DNA of 7,027 bases from Clostridiales bacterium (GTDB lineage: Bacteria; Bacillota; Clostridia; TANB77; CAG-508): the NCBI GenBank assembly GCA_003518755.1, contig DOYA01000151.1, forward strand, positions 1-7,027, given 5' to 3'. The first letter of the stretch is position 1; each line of letters opens with the position of its first letter. The notes below the pieces were generated by a model. It was not told where the DNA came from. It saw nothing but the letters and a program-made list of their open reading frames with translations, and ran no database searches. Shown one piece after another: positions 1 to 6,970 of this stretch. The translations under genes and the position numbers were made by a program.

Positions 1-539
1 TTTACTGGTGTAAAAATACCAGGAAAAGCCATACTTGAACGTACTGCATCTCCTATATCAATCTCTGAAATATAATCTATATTATCATTAGATTCATCCA
101 TTTTACAAGATGTAAATATACATTCTTTCATTGTAATAGTGTCAACAGTTGTAATTGCAACTTTCTTGTTTGTTATATCTGAAATATTTTTAAAACCTTT
201 GTTATTCGTATATTTATTAATAAACTTGGAAATAACTCTTCCATCTATTATGCCTTCTGTTTTTGTATCTTTAAATCTCATGTAATTAATTCCCATTCTA
301 AAAAGAACTCTTTTCTCTAGTTTCATAATTCTTTCATAGTTTTCTTGACATATTTTACAGATTTCATCTGATGTATAACCAACAGAATATAAAGTTGTAA
401 TAACACTTCCTGTACTTGTTCCAGAAAGATATGTAGGTTCTATACCTAGCTCTTCTAGAGCTTTAATTACTCCAATGTGAGAAAATCCTTGAAGCCCTCC
501 ACCACAAAGTGCAAGACCAATTTTTTGTTTATTATCCAA
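1..539 (-). CDS. Patatin-like phospholipase, N-terminal part (runs off left edge)
   Basis: This is the first 179 codons of a patatin-family serine lipid acyl hydrolase, which would cleave acyl chains from phospholipids or similar lipids with a Ser-Asp dyad. What can be seen is the oxyanion-hole loop GGGLQG at residues 13-18, followed by SHIGVIKALEELGI, then the nucleophile elbow GTSTG at 40-44 with Ser42 as the predicted nucleophile. Near the edge is the stretch AVRSSMAFPGIF, typical of the family just before the catalytic Asp (DG[GA] motif), which must lie beyond the window. The start is TTG: an in-frame TAA lies two codons upstream, no ATG or GTG precedes the glycine loop, and AAAGGA (551-556) sits 11 bases before the TTG. 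No signal peptide is visible, so the protein is probably cytosolic or at the inner membrane face. The gene lies 175 bases beyond telA, across a repeat, and may have its own promoter. The family is confident; the substrate is unknown. Confidence 0.88.
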   Translation of the reverse strand, partial: MDNKQKIGLALCGGGLQGFSHIGVIKALEELGIEPTYLSGTSTGSVITTLYSVGYTSDEICKICQENYERIMKLEKRVLFRMGINYMRFKDTKTEGIIDGRVISKFINKYTNNKGFKNISDITNKKVAITTVDTITMKECIFTSCKMDESNDNIDYISEIDIGDAVRSSMAFPGIFTPV

Positions 540-550
540 TACTTAATCAA

Positions 551-556
551 TCCTTT
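551..556 (-). promoter_or_regulatory. Ribosome binding site that fixes the TTG start of the patatin gene
   Basis: AAAGGA on the minus strand lies 11 bases before the TTG at 539-537. It supports TTG as the initiator, because the reading frame is closed by TAA just upstream and has no ATG or GTG before the conserved glycine-rich loop. Confidence 0.5.
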
Positions 557-618
557 CGTATTTGAAATTTATTATCATTCTTATATTTATTATTTACATT
601 TTTAGGAGTTTTATTTAT

Positions 619-648
619 TTTATAATCAAATTAGAGGTAGAAAGTCAG
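619..648 (-). promoter_or_regulatory. Possible sigma-A-type promoter for the patatin gene
   Basis: On the minus strand CTGACT (648-643, 4 of 6 matches to TTGACA) is followed after 18 bases by TATAAA (624-619, 5 of 6 matches to TATAAT). The -35 part lies inside the inverted repeat at 628-680, so the repeat may carry or interfere with the promoter. In DNA this AT-rich such matches arise by chance often, so this is only a candidate. Confidence 0.28.
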
Positions 649-692
649 AATTCAAATTTCCAACTTCCTACCTCTTACCTCCTACCTCTTAC
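628..692 (-). repeat. Intergenic tandem plus inverted repeat forming a long hairpin
   Basis: Two near-identical 14-base units (13 of 14 equal) sit in tandem at plus-strand 665-678 and 679-692, sharing the core TCCTACCTCTTAC. The inner unit also pairs with 633-645: in minus-strand RNA AGAGGUAGGAAGU (675-663) pairs fully with ACUUUCUACCUCU (645-633), with one G-U pair. The stem can extend five more pairs with wobbles, leaving a loop of about 7 bases. It lies about 40 bases after the telA stop, so it could end or stabilise the operon transcript. However, the bases after the stem (AATTTGATTAT) are not a U-tract, so it is not a classic intrinsic terminator. A small dispersed repeat or non-autonomous element is the other reading. 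A related purine-rich motif occurs at the right edge of the window. Confidence 0.6.
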
Positions 693-714
693 AAAATTTA
701 GTGTTAATAATTGA

Positions 715-1863
715 TTAGTTATTATTTACTTTTATTTCTAACATTTTATCTTTTAATTCTTTTTCAATACTCTCTAATTCTTTTTCTGCCTCCATACGTT
801 TTGCTCTACCATTTTCATGAATTTCAATAACCTTATCAAGAGTTTCAATTAAATCTCTATTAGTTTTTTGTAATGTTTCAATATCTACTATTGCTCTTTC
901 AGATTCTTCAGCAATTTGAATTGAACCTTGTTTTAATATTTCACTATTTTTCTTTAACATATCATTTGTAAGGTCAGTAACTGCTTTTTGAGCGCCTAAT
1001 GCTTGTTTTGCATTATTAATTCCAAGAGCAATTACCATTTGATTTTTCCATAATGGAATTGTATTTGTAATTGATGCTTGAATCTTTTCAACTAATTCTG
1101 ATTCATTATTTTGTAATAGTCTTATTTGTGGAGCCATTTGTATTGCAATTACTCTAGTGGTTTTTAAATCATATATTTTCTTTTCAAATCTATTGATTGT
1201 ATTTTCTAAATCTTGAACTTTTTGAGCATCCATTTGCTCTCCAGTTTGTTTTGCTTTTTCAACTAATGCAGGTAATGTAACATTTCTTAATTCTTCAAGC
1301 TTCTTTTCTCCTGCAATTATATATAATGACAATTCTTTGAAATAATCAAGATTTTTCTCATACATAGTATCAAAAATAGTAATATCTTTAAGCATTTGAA
1401 GTTTATGGCCTTCTAATTTTTTTTCAATTGTATCTACATTTGTTTCAATTTTGCTGTATTTAGCAACTATTGTATCTAATTGTTTTTTGGCATTATGAAA
1501 TAATTTAGCTAAACCTATTTTCTTCTCTCCTGAAATATCTGCATCAAAAGATTTAATTTGTCCAACTAAATTTGCAAGCAAGTCTCCAACTTCTCCAACA
1601 CTTTTTGTTTTAACATCATCTAAAACACTATCTGAAAATTGTGATATTTTACTTTGAGCTTTAGCTCCATATTGTAATACTTGTGTAGAATCATTTATAT
1701 CAATTTTACTATTAAATTCATCAACAGCTTTTTTTTCAGCTTCAGTTAATGAATCATAATTTAATGATTCTTCAATCTTCTCTTCTGTAATTTTTGCTCC
1801 TTCACTACTTACTAGGTTTTCAACCTCTTCTTTTTTTTGTGGTTTTAATTCCATTTCTTCCAT
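715..1863 (-). CDS. telA: TelA/KlaA/YaaN family protein ('toxic anion resistance')
   Basis: This 382-residue protein is soluble, highly charged and almost entirely helical, with no signal peptide or membrane segment, so it is probably cytoplasmic. Family-typical stretches appear in order: LQYGAKAQSKISQFSDSVLD (63-82), the block ending YIIAGEKKLEEL (181-192), QMAPQIRLLQNN (242-253), EKIQASITNTIPLWKNQMVIAL (259-280), and a C-terminal coiled coil starting at TNRDLIETLDKVIEIHENGR (334-353). Length and order fit a complete TelA/YaaN member; the acidic first 40 residues are more variable. Members have been linked to tellurite or other stress resistance, but the biochemical activity is not settled, so the 'resistance' label should be held loosely. 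The start ATG has AAGGAG nine bases upstream. It is the last gene of the proposed operon, 102 bases after the 522-residue membrane protein with no clear terminator between. An xpaC gene three positions upstream matches the known xpaC-yaaN pairing. The family call is firm. Confidence 0.93.
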   Translation of the reverse strand: MEEMELKPQKKEEVENLVSSEGAKITEEKIEESLNYDSLTEAEKKAVDEFNSKIDINDSTQVLQYGAKAQSKISQFSDSVLDDVKTKSVGEVGDLLANLVGQIKSFDADISGEKKIGLAKLFHNAKKQLDTIVAKYSKIETNVDTIEKKLEGHKLQMLKDITIFDTMYEKNLDYFKELSLYIIAGEKKLEELRNVTLPALVEKAKQTGEQMDAQKVQDLENTINRFEKKIYDLKTTRVIAIQMAPQIRLLQNNESELVEKIQASITNTIPLWKNQMVIALGINNAKQALGAQKAVTDLTNDMLKKNSEILKQGSIQIAEESERAIVDIETLQKTNRDLIETLDKVIEIHENGRAKRMEAEKELESIEKELKDKMLEIKVNNN

Positions 1864-1965
1864 AATTTTTCTCTCCTTTATTATAAATTTTTTATTTTAA
1901 ATTTCTTTATTTATATATTTTTATATCTAAACTCTTTTAACTTTCATTTGGCCTTTTTTTATATC

Positions 1966-3534
1966 CTATTGTAATAATTCCCCTGTTATACCAATATAAT
2001 TATATGGTGAAATTTGCTTTTGATATGGATTAATGTCTAAATTAATAAACTTATATTTTGTTATTCTATTATTATTATTTGAAATTTCTTTTATCATAGT
2101 ATCTTTTAAAATATATGTTTTAGTATAAGTTACAATATAATTATTATCATAAAAAAGTATTTCGTTTTTACCCCAATATAATTCCTTGTATTCGTTATCA
2201 TTTATTTGTAAAAATTTATTATTATCAAATAAATATATATAGTCTTCGTCATTCTGAATATTATAAATTATTGCATATTTATCAGCTGTATCTTTTACTA
2301 TATAATTTTTATTTAACTGCCTTTTTTCTCCTTCAGTATTAAAAAAACCTGATGAGCCATTATCATAATATGGTATATAACCATTGTAATACTGTCTGAT
2401 TATTATATTATCCCTAAAATTATTTAAATCGAAAATCAAATTATTACATTCTAATTTTCGTTGTTTTCCCTCTTTATCTATAATGTAATAATTCTTTTTA
2501 TGTTTATAAATATTCTCTAATTTTTTTGAGTTCTCTGTATCTGCAGAATTTAGGTCAGTGTTAAATGATATCATTTTTTTATACAAATCTAAGTCATTTT
2601 CTATCTCATTTTCATTTAATTCAACAAGTATTTGATATCCGTTATTTTCAACACTTCCAAATCTATATATATTACCATTTTGATACGTTAATGGTATGGA
2701 TTTTTCACTATCTAAATAGGAATATGGTATTTTTTCATACCCTTTTTTATTTAATATGTTTATATAATTTCTTGCAAAAGAATCTTCATTCGATTCAAAC
2801 AGTCTATATATTCTTGATATTTTTTTTCCATCGTAATCTACTAACCATATTTCATTTTTTTCATTGACCATTAAAAGAGTTATCATTTCAAAATAGCTTT
2901 TATTATTTTCATCATTTGAAGCTGTGATATCTTCAGCTGTTAACAACTGATATGAGTTGTCAGATAATAACTCCCCATATTCATTATAAAATCTAGTCCC
3001 TTGGTAGTCATAACTTTGTACAATATTCTTTTTGTTTGGTTCTTTTCTTAGTTCCTCTATCAATTTTTCGATATTGTTTAAATTAATTCTATTTACAATA
3101 ATTGGTATAATAACTATTATAAATTCTATAATTACTCCAAAGATGAATAAAACCTTCTTGTATTTTTTATTTATCAAATCAGTAATTTTTCTATTAAATA
3201 TTAAATTAAGTATAGTTAAGACAATTGGAGCTACAATACATGCTAAAACTATAAAATACATCCACTCATCTACATCATCAATTATGTTAAACATTATGGC
3301 ATCAAATATAAACATTACTGCAATTATTATATTTAAGATGCCTATTTTTTTATTTCTTTTTACAATATTTATAATTCCTATAACAAAATTTGCTATTCCA
3401 GAAACAAAAACAACAACTGTTGAAAATAATAATCCATATTGCTCAAAATAATTAACAACAAAAAATCCTATCATAAGGACAAATACATAATTTAATATAT
3501 TTGATATATTTAATAATTTATTTGTTTGTTTCAT
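1966..3534 (-). CDS. Unrecognised polytopic membrane protein with large extracytoplasmic C-terminal domain
   Basis: I do not recognise a family for this 522-residue protein. Five hydrophobic helices are visible at about 11-30, 34-57, 63-84, 90-112 and 127-148. Loop charges (KRNKK at 59-63 and RKITDLINKKYKK at 115-127 inside; DDVDE at 86-90 outside) place the N-terminus in the cytoplasm and the roughly 370 residues after helix 5 outside. That domain is rich in Tyr, Asn, Asp and Lys and in short beta-like units such as NEIWLVDYDGKKISRIY (227-243), YYIIDKEGKQRKL (349-361) and GSSGFFNTEGEKRQL (393-407), which recall WG-type or beta-propeller repeats. It has almost no Cys and no visible catalytic signature. 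An AGAGGA site lies 5 bases before the ATG, and only 18 bases separate it from the preceding solute-binding-like gene, so the two are probably co-translated. A sensor or binding role outside the membrane is inferred from context only. The coding call is secure; the function is unknown. Confidence 0.85.
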   Translation of the reverse strand: MKQTNKLLNISNILNYVFVLMIGFFVVNYFEQYGLLFSTVVVFVSGIANFVIGIINIVKRNKKIGILNIIIAVMFIFDAIMFNIIDDVDEWMYFIVLACIVAPIVLTILNLIFNRKITDLINKKYKKVLFIFGVIIEFIIVIIPIIVNRINLNNIEKLIEELRKEPNKKNIVQSYDYQGTRFYNEYGELLSDNSYQLLTAEDITASNDENNKSYFEMITLLMVNEKNEIWLVDYDGKKISRIYRLFESNEDSFARNYINILNKKGYEKIPYSYLDSEKSIPLTYQNGNIYRFGSVENNGYQILVELNENEIENDLDLYKKMISFNTDLNSADTENSKKLENIYKHKKNYYIIDKEGKQRKLECNNLIFDLNNFRDNIIIRQYYNGYIPYYDNGSSGFFNTEGEKRQLNKNYIVKDTADKYAIIYNIQNDEDYIYLFDNNKFLQINDNEYKELYWGKNEILFYDNNYIVTYTKTYILKDTMIKEISNNNNRITKYKFINLDINPYQKQISPYNYIGITGELLQ

Positions 3535-3552
3535 GATTTTCCTCTTTTTATT

Positions 3553-4674
3553 CTATTTCAAAAACTCAATCAGCCTATTATATATATCCATCTTCAAACT
3601 TGAAACTGTACTTGTAATTGCTTGTGGAACTCCAATTCCAAATTTTGATACATCATAGCTTCCACCAGTAATACCAGTTCTAAATCCATATCTTTCCCAT
3701 GCAATTTTTTGAATGTCTTGGTCTTCAAATGCTTGATAGAATTTATTACCATTTTCTGTAAAAGAAGCAATACAGTGTGAATTCCAGATTGTAGGAGTTG
3801 GATATAGCACTCTAATTTGATCTTTTACTTGATTAAATCCATCTGGATTAGAATTTGCAAAATCTATAATTGATTTTTCATAATCAACTATCATTGGCTC
3901 TCCACCCATACCAGTTTTTAAGTATCTTTCAAATAAGTCTGCTGGAGTATTGTTCATGTATCCAGATTTTATATAAAATTCTTTTAATTTTGGAAGATAA
4001 GTTTCAATATTTTCGTTTGTAACTTGTCCTCCACACATGATTGAAAGCAATAATCCATAATATGTTGCACCAGGTGATGATGTAACTGGGTCAGTAGATG
4101 CAATATTTATATTTCCATATAAACTTGTAAGTCCAATATCTGACCATTTTTTACCTTGTAGAATGTATGTTAATAATTTTGTCATATCTGTAATATAATA
4201 TACACCATCTTTTTCAGTAACAATTTGTTCTTTTACTAAACTATCTACTACATCTTTCCAACTATAAATTACTATAGGGGTATTTAATGTAAGACCACCA
4301 TTTAAAACATTATATCTATCAGCTTCTCCATTAGTTTTATTTGGAGCTAGTTTATAATAATCATAAAATCTTTGGTCAGAGCAAAACATTGCATCATATT
4401 TTGTTCCATCTTCTCTAACAAGTGGATTTTTAATTAATTTCCCATTACTCCAATTATCATAAACTACATTTAATCCATATTTGTTTTCCATAATTTTTAC
4501 AACATCTTCATCTGCAATAAAATCTTCTTTTCCTCCACCAGTTGCAATATAAACAGTTGTAAGATTTTTAGGAATAATACTTCCTCCACCTTTTTTATTT
4601 AAGAAACCTATTCCAATAATAATTAAAATCAATACTGCAAAAATTACAATTCCAATAATTTTCTTATTTTTCAT
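3553..4674 (-). CDS. Membrane-anchored solute-binding-protein-like protein, no transporter partner
   Basis: This 373-residue protein has one strong N-terminal hydrophobic helix (6-25) after MKNKK, then a short Gly-rich linker and an extracytoplasmic domain. There is no Cys lipobox, so it is probably an uncleaved signal anchor rather than the lipoprotein usual for Gram-positive binding proteins. The domain looks like a type 2 periplasmic binding fold: first strand TVYIATGGGKEDF (40-52), a helix and strand ending YGLNVVYDNWSNG (66-78), YDAMFCSDQRFYDYY (93-107), the hinge-region stretch ASTDPVTSSPGATYYG (192-207), GGEPMIVDYEKS (257-268) and a late WERYGFRTG (326-334). The DP..SSPGA.YY segment resembles ligand-contact regions of molybdate- or sulfate-type binding proteins, but the ligand cannot be read from sequence. 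No ABC permease or ATPase is in the window. An AAAGGATT site precedes the ATG; the gene lies 48 bases after xpaC and 18 before the membrane protein. The fold is fairly confident; a sensory rather than transport role is inferred. Confidence 0.8.
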   Translation of the reverse strand: MKNKKIIGIVIFAVLILIIIGIGFLNKKGGGSIIPKNLTTVYIATGGGKEDFIADEDVVKIMENKYGLNVVYDNWSNGKLIKNPLVREDGTKYDAMFCSDQRFYDYYKLAPNKTNGEADRYNVLNGGLTLNTPIVIYSWKDVVDSLVKEQIVTEKDGVYYITDMTKLLTYILQGKKWSDIGLTSLYGNINIASTDPVTSSPGATYYGLLLSIMCGGQVTNENIETYLPKLKEFYIKSGYMNNTPADLFERYLKTGMGGEPMIVDYEKSIIDFANSNPDGFNQVKDQIRVLYPTPTIWNSHCIASFTENGNKFYQAFEDQDIQKIAWERYGFRTGITGGSYDVSKFGIGVPQAITSTVSSLKMDIYNRLIEFLK

Positions 4675-4722
4675 TGTTTTAATCCTTTCTTTTATTTATA
4701 TAACAACGCAAGACGAAGCTTT

Positions 4723-5338
4723 TCATTTGTTTTGTTGTTGTTTGAAGTCATTAGACGTATCATATCCATCTGCCTTTAGCATACTATCAAACACCTTCAT
4801 CTCAGCATCCGTATCTACTATATCAGATTGATACAAATTTGACAACTGATTTTTAAAAGCATTATTAATTTTTTCCATCATATTTTTTGTTTGGCTCATA
4901 AATTTTTTGCTTTCTTCAGATGAAAGTTTTTGGTTTTCTATTTCGTCATATCTTGTTAATATATTTAAAGTAACAGGTAAATAGTATTCAAAAAAGTTAT
5001 TCATTTTGTTTGACTTTTTAGGCTCTTTCTCAATTGTATCAATTATTTTAGTAATAGTATCACTTACATCTCTTATGTTTTGCCTCAATTCTGAATCTTC
5101 TATTTTGTTTATCATTCCAATAATTTGCCTGTTCTTACTTCTTGCACCTTTTATAGTTTCTACCAAGCTTAATGATTTAATTTCTAGTTTGTCTTTTTTA
5201 TATAAAACAAGTTCTCCTGCACCAAAAGCTGCAGCTCCTATTGCAAGTGAAGGTAAAATCCCAACAGATAATCCTAAATATGGTATTGCAAAAAATGTGC
5301 CTCCGCAAAATAGCAGAAATAATTGATGAATTTTTCAT
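4723..5338 (-). CDS. xpaC: XpaC-family membrane protein with an apparent frameshift near the start
   Basis: The C-terminal 147 residues are an open, largely helical frame from a TTG at 5166 (ETIKGARSKNRQIIGMINKI, then YYLPVTLNILTRYDEI, ending in a Gln-rich tail and TGA). They look like the XpaC family (named for 5-bromo-4-chloroindolyl phosphate hydrolysis). The same frame stays open upstream to 5334 and encodes the expected N-terminal membrane part: CGGTFFAIPYLGLSVG, then ILPSLAIGAAAFGAGELVL and a Lys-rich stretch. That frame has no ATG, GTG or TTG upstream of 5166. The well-placed ATG at 5338-5336, with AGGAAGTG before it, is in another frame and reads MKNSSIISAI. Removing one T from the T4 run at 5310-5307 joins the two into a protein of about 204 residues with two membrane helices, close to the usual XpaC length. 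So there is a real or sequencing frameshift, or a rare start. The TTG at 5166 would lose the membrane anchor and is unlikely to be the true start. Neighbours include telA, its known partner. Confidence 0.72.
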
Positions 5339-5347
5339 TTGATTTAT

Positions 5348-5355
5348 CACTTCCT
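5348..5355 (-). promoter_or_regulatory. Strong ribosome binding site for xpaC
   Basis: AGGAAGTG on the minus strand matches the consensus AGGAGGTG at 7 of 8 bases and lies 9 bases before the ATG at 5338-5336. It argues that translation of xpaC starts at this ATG, although the ATG is out of frame with the body of the gene. It is therefore the main evidence for a frameshift rather than a downstream TTG start. Confidence 0.65.
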
Positions 5356-5404
5356 TTCTTCTCTAGTTGTTTCTCGTTGTTTTCCTTTTAATCTTTCTTT
5401 GCTT

Positions 5405-6940
5405 CTATATTCTTCTAATACAATACCGATTATTATAAGTTATTTCTTTTAAAACATCATAATCTAGTAATACACTTAGACTATATAAAACTGTATCCTT
5501 ATCTATAATATATATTTTATTTTTTTGATGAGGATTTTCATATACTAATTCACCAAATTCATCAAAAGTCATTGTGTTTTCATGTTTATCTTCTATTTTT
5601 TTTACTCCTCCCATTTTATACAATGCTTTTAAGCTCTTGAAAGATGTTCCTTTAATCATACTGGCATGAACCTTTTTATTCCTTTTTGCAGCTCTATATA
5701 ACAATTTACATATTTCATAAGTAGATTCTGCTATAGCTAGTCGTAAATTTGTTCCTCGAATTTTCTTAGAATTTTCTGCCTTTATAGCTCCATATTGAGC
5801 CCACTCTCCTATATAAATCCCCTCATCATCTTCTTCATATATTAAGTACCAATCTTTATTACTTCCCATTATTACTATAAAATTTTCATTTGAAAAGCTT
5901 TTTAAAACTTCATCGCCTGATTTTCCAAAAAACATGATATCTTTAGGAAAAAAATACTTAAGATTAAATGTTGCTAATCTTATATCAGAAATTCTTTTTA
6001 TTGTTGTTCTAGATAATTCACCAGCTCTATAAGTATTAGGTTTACCAACCTTTCCATACCAATAAATATTACTTATTAAGTCACTGCTATTTGTTTTTTT
6101 TTCTTCATTAGGTTCTTTATATAAAGTCGAATGGATATTGCCATTTACATAACTAACTCTATTTAAACACAAATCATTTAATTGTTGTGTATTTATAATT
6201 CCATCATCACACTGTTTTCGTAAAAAACTCTGATCAACATCTATAGCTTTTTTAGCAGCCTCTACAAATAATGCTTCTATAATACTTCGTATCTCAGTTA
6301 TATTATATTCATCTAAGTTGACAATTTTGAGTGAGCTAAATTGTAATGTGTTATTCCCTTCATTATTCCATTTTCTTTGCAGTTTAGCTTTTGCAACTAT
6401 TCTCTGTATTTCACCTATTTCATTTAATTCCGCTATTATAAATATTCCTTTATCTCGATTATTAACAAGCTCTCTATACTTAATTATTTTTTTACTAAAT
6501 GTCATATAGTCTGGCTTTTCACCTAGTAAGTAGTCAACAAAAAAATTTAGAATATCATCTGAATCAAGTGTCATTCCTCTGTATTTTTTATCATATGAAG
6601 TAACACATATTGGAGGAATAGTGGTCCTGTTTTTAGCATTATGAAATACAGATTGTAATTCCAAGAATTCCCTACTGCCAAAGCCAAATATTTTTGAATA
6701 ACGTGATAGTTCAATGTCTTTGTCTTTTTGACACAAATATCTCGTTTGATCCAGAAATCCAACAACATTATCTAATGTTAAAATTCCCATTTCATATAAA
6801 TTTATTAGCAAAGATGAATAGATAATTTCATCAAAACTATCACGAATTTTATTAAAATAATTACTATAAGGCTTTTTTTTAAATTCATTCTCATATTTTT
6901 TATAAAACTCAACAAATTTTTTATTATTACCTAAATTCAT
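5405..6940 (-). CDS. Unrecognised 511-residue cytosolic protein, weakly acetyltransferase-like
   Basis: I cannot assign a family with confidence. The protein is hydrophilic, has no signal peptide or membrane helix, and is probably cytoplasmic. Residues 1-100 look helical; 165-235 and 352-450 each show strands followed by a long helix. The second of these (WYLIYEEDDEGIYIGEWAQ at 364-382, helix at 399-420, then KVHASMIKGTSFKSLKALYKMGG at 423-445) recalls the end of a GNAT fold, in which a helix is followed by a strand and an S-x-x-L-Y-x-x-G helix. The acetyl-CoA loop Q/R-x-x-G-x-G/A is not visible, so this is a weak structural guess. AAGGAAA lies 11 bases before the ATG. It is the first gene of the proposed operon and is followed after 66 bases by xpaC. 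A non-overlapping frame, open past its stop to 5350, hints that the last few residues could be altered by a base slip. Coding status is secure. Confidence 0.85.
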   Translation of the reverse strand: MNLGNNKKFVEFYKKYENEFKKKPYSNYFNKIRDSFDEIIYSSLLINLYEMGILTLDNVVGFLDQTRYLCQKDKDIELSRYSKIFGFGSREFLELQSVFHNAKNRTTIPPICVTSYDKKYRGMTLDSDDILNFFVDYLLGEKPDYMTFSKKIIKYRELVNNRDKGIFIIAELNEIGEIQRIVAKAKLQRKWNNEGNNTLQFSSLKIVNLDEYNITEIRSIIEALFVEAAKKAIDVDQSFLRKQCDDGIINTQQLNDLCLNRVSYVNGNIHSTLYKEPNEEKKTNSSDLISNIYWYGKVGKPNTYRAGELSRTTIKRISDIRLATFNLKYFFPKDIMFFGKSGDEVLKSFSNENFIVIMGSNKDWYLIYEEDDEGIYIGEWAQYGAIKAENSKKIRGTNLRLAIAESTYEICKLLYRAAKRNKKVHASMIKGTSFKSLKALYKMGGVKKIEDKHENTMTFDEFGELVYENPHQKNKIYIIDKDTVLYSLSVLLDYDVLKEITYNNRYCIRRI

Positions 6941-6960
6941 ATTATCACTGATTTCCTTAA

Positions 6961-6970
6961 GTTTATAAAC
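6961..6970. other. Perfect 10-bp palindrome in the operon leader
   Basis: GTTTATAAAC equals its own reverse complement. It lies between the proposed -10 hexamer and the ribosome binding site of the 511-residue gene, where a repressor could act. A second AT-rich symmetric stretch, ATTAATACCATTAAT, lies at 6985-6999. In DNA this AT-rich, short palindromes arise by chance, so an operator role is only a possibility. Confidence 0.25.

Noticed and set aside
628..692. CRISPR array
   Set aside because: There are only two adjacent 14-base units with no spacers and no cas genes.
1864..1965. Possible separate promoter or terminator in the 102-base gap before telA
   Set aside because: The gap is almost all A/T with no strong stem-loop and no convincing paired -35/-10 elements; the one clear element is the telA ribosome binding site.
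2565..2867. Plus-strand open frame of 100 codons
   Set aside because: It lies wholly inside the 522-residue minus-strand gene; its Phe/Tyr/His/Leu-rich content is what the antisense of Lys/Asn/Glu-rich AT-rich coding gives, and it lacks domain features.
3032..3451. Plus-strand open frame of 139 codons, hydrophobic
   Set aside because: It is antisense to the membrane-helix region of the 522-residue protein; the hydrophobicity mirrors the opposite strand, and the sense frame has a good ribosome binding site and coherent topology.
4675..4722. Possible terminator between xpaC and the solute-binding-like gene
   Set aside because: Only the short palindrome AAGCTT is visible, with no stable stem followed by a U-tract; readthrough is more likely.
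5006..5326. Plus-strand open frame of 106 codons
   Set aside because: It is antisense to xpaC. The minus-strand frame is family-recognisable and fits the one-directional operon.
4723..5338. Alternative genetic code (TGA as Trp) to explain the xpaC frame
   Set aside because: Trp is encoded by TGG across the window, and reading through TGA upstream still gives no start codon and meets TAA at once, so a code change does not repair the gene.
6318..6509. Plus-strand open frame of 63 codons
   Set aside because: It lies inside the 511-residue minus-strand gene, is of chance length for this composition, and has no supporting features.
6571..6768. Minus-strand open frame of 65 codons
   Set aside because: It is an out-of-frame shadow within the 511-residue gene on the same strand.
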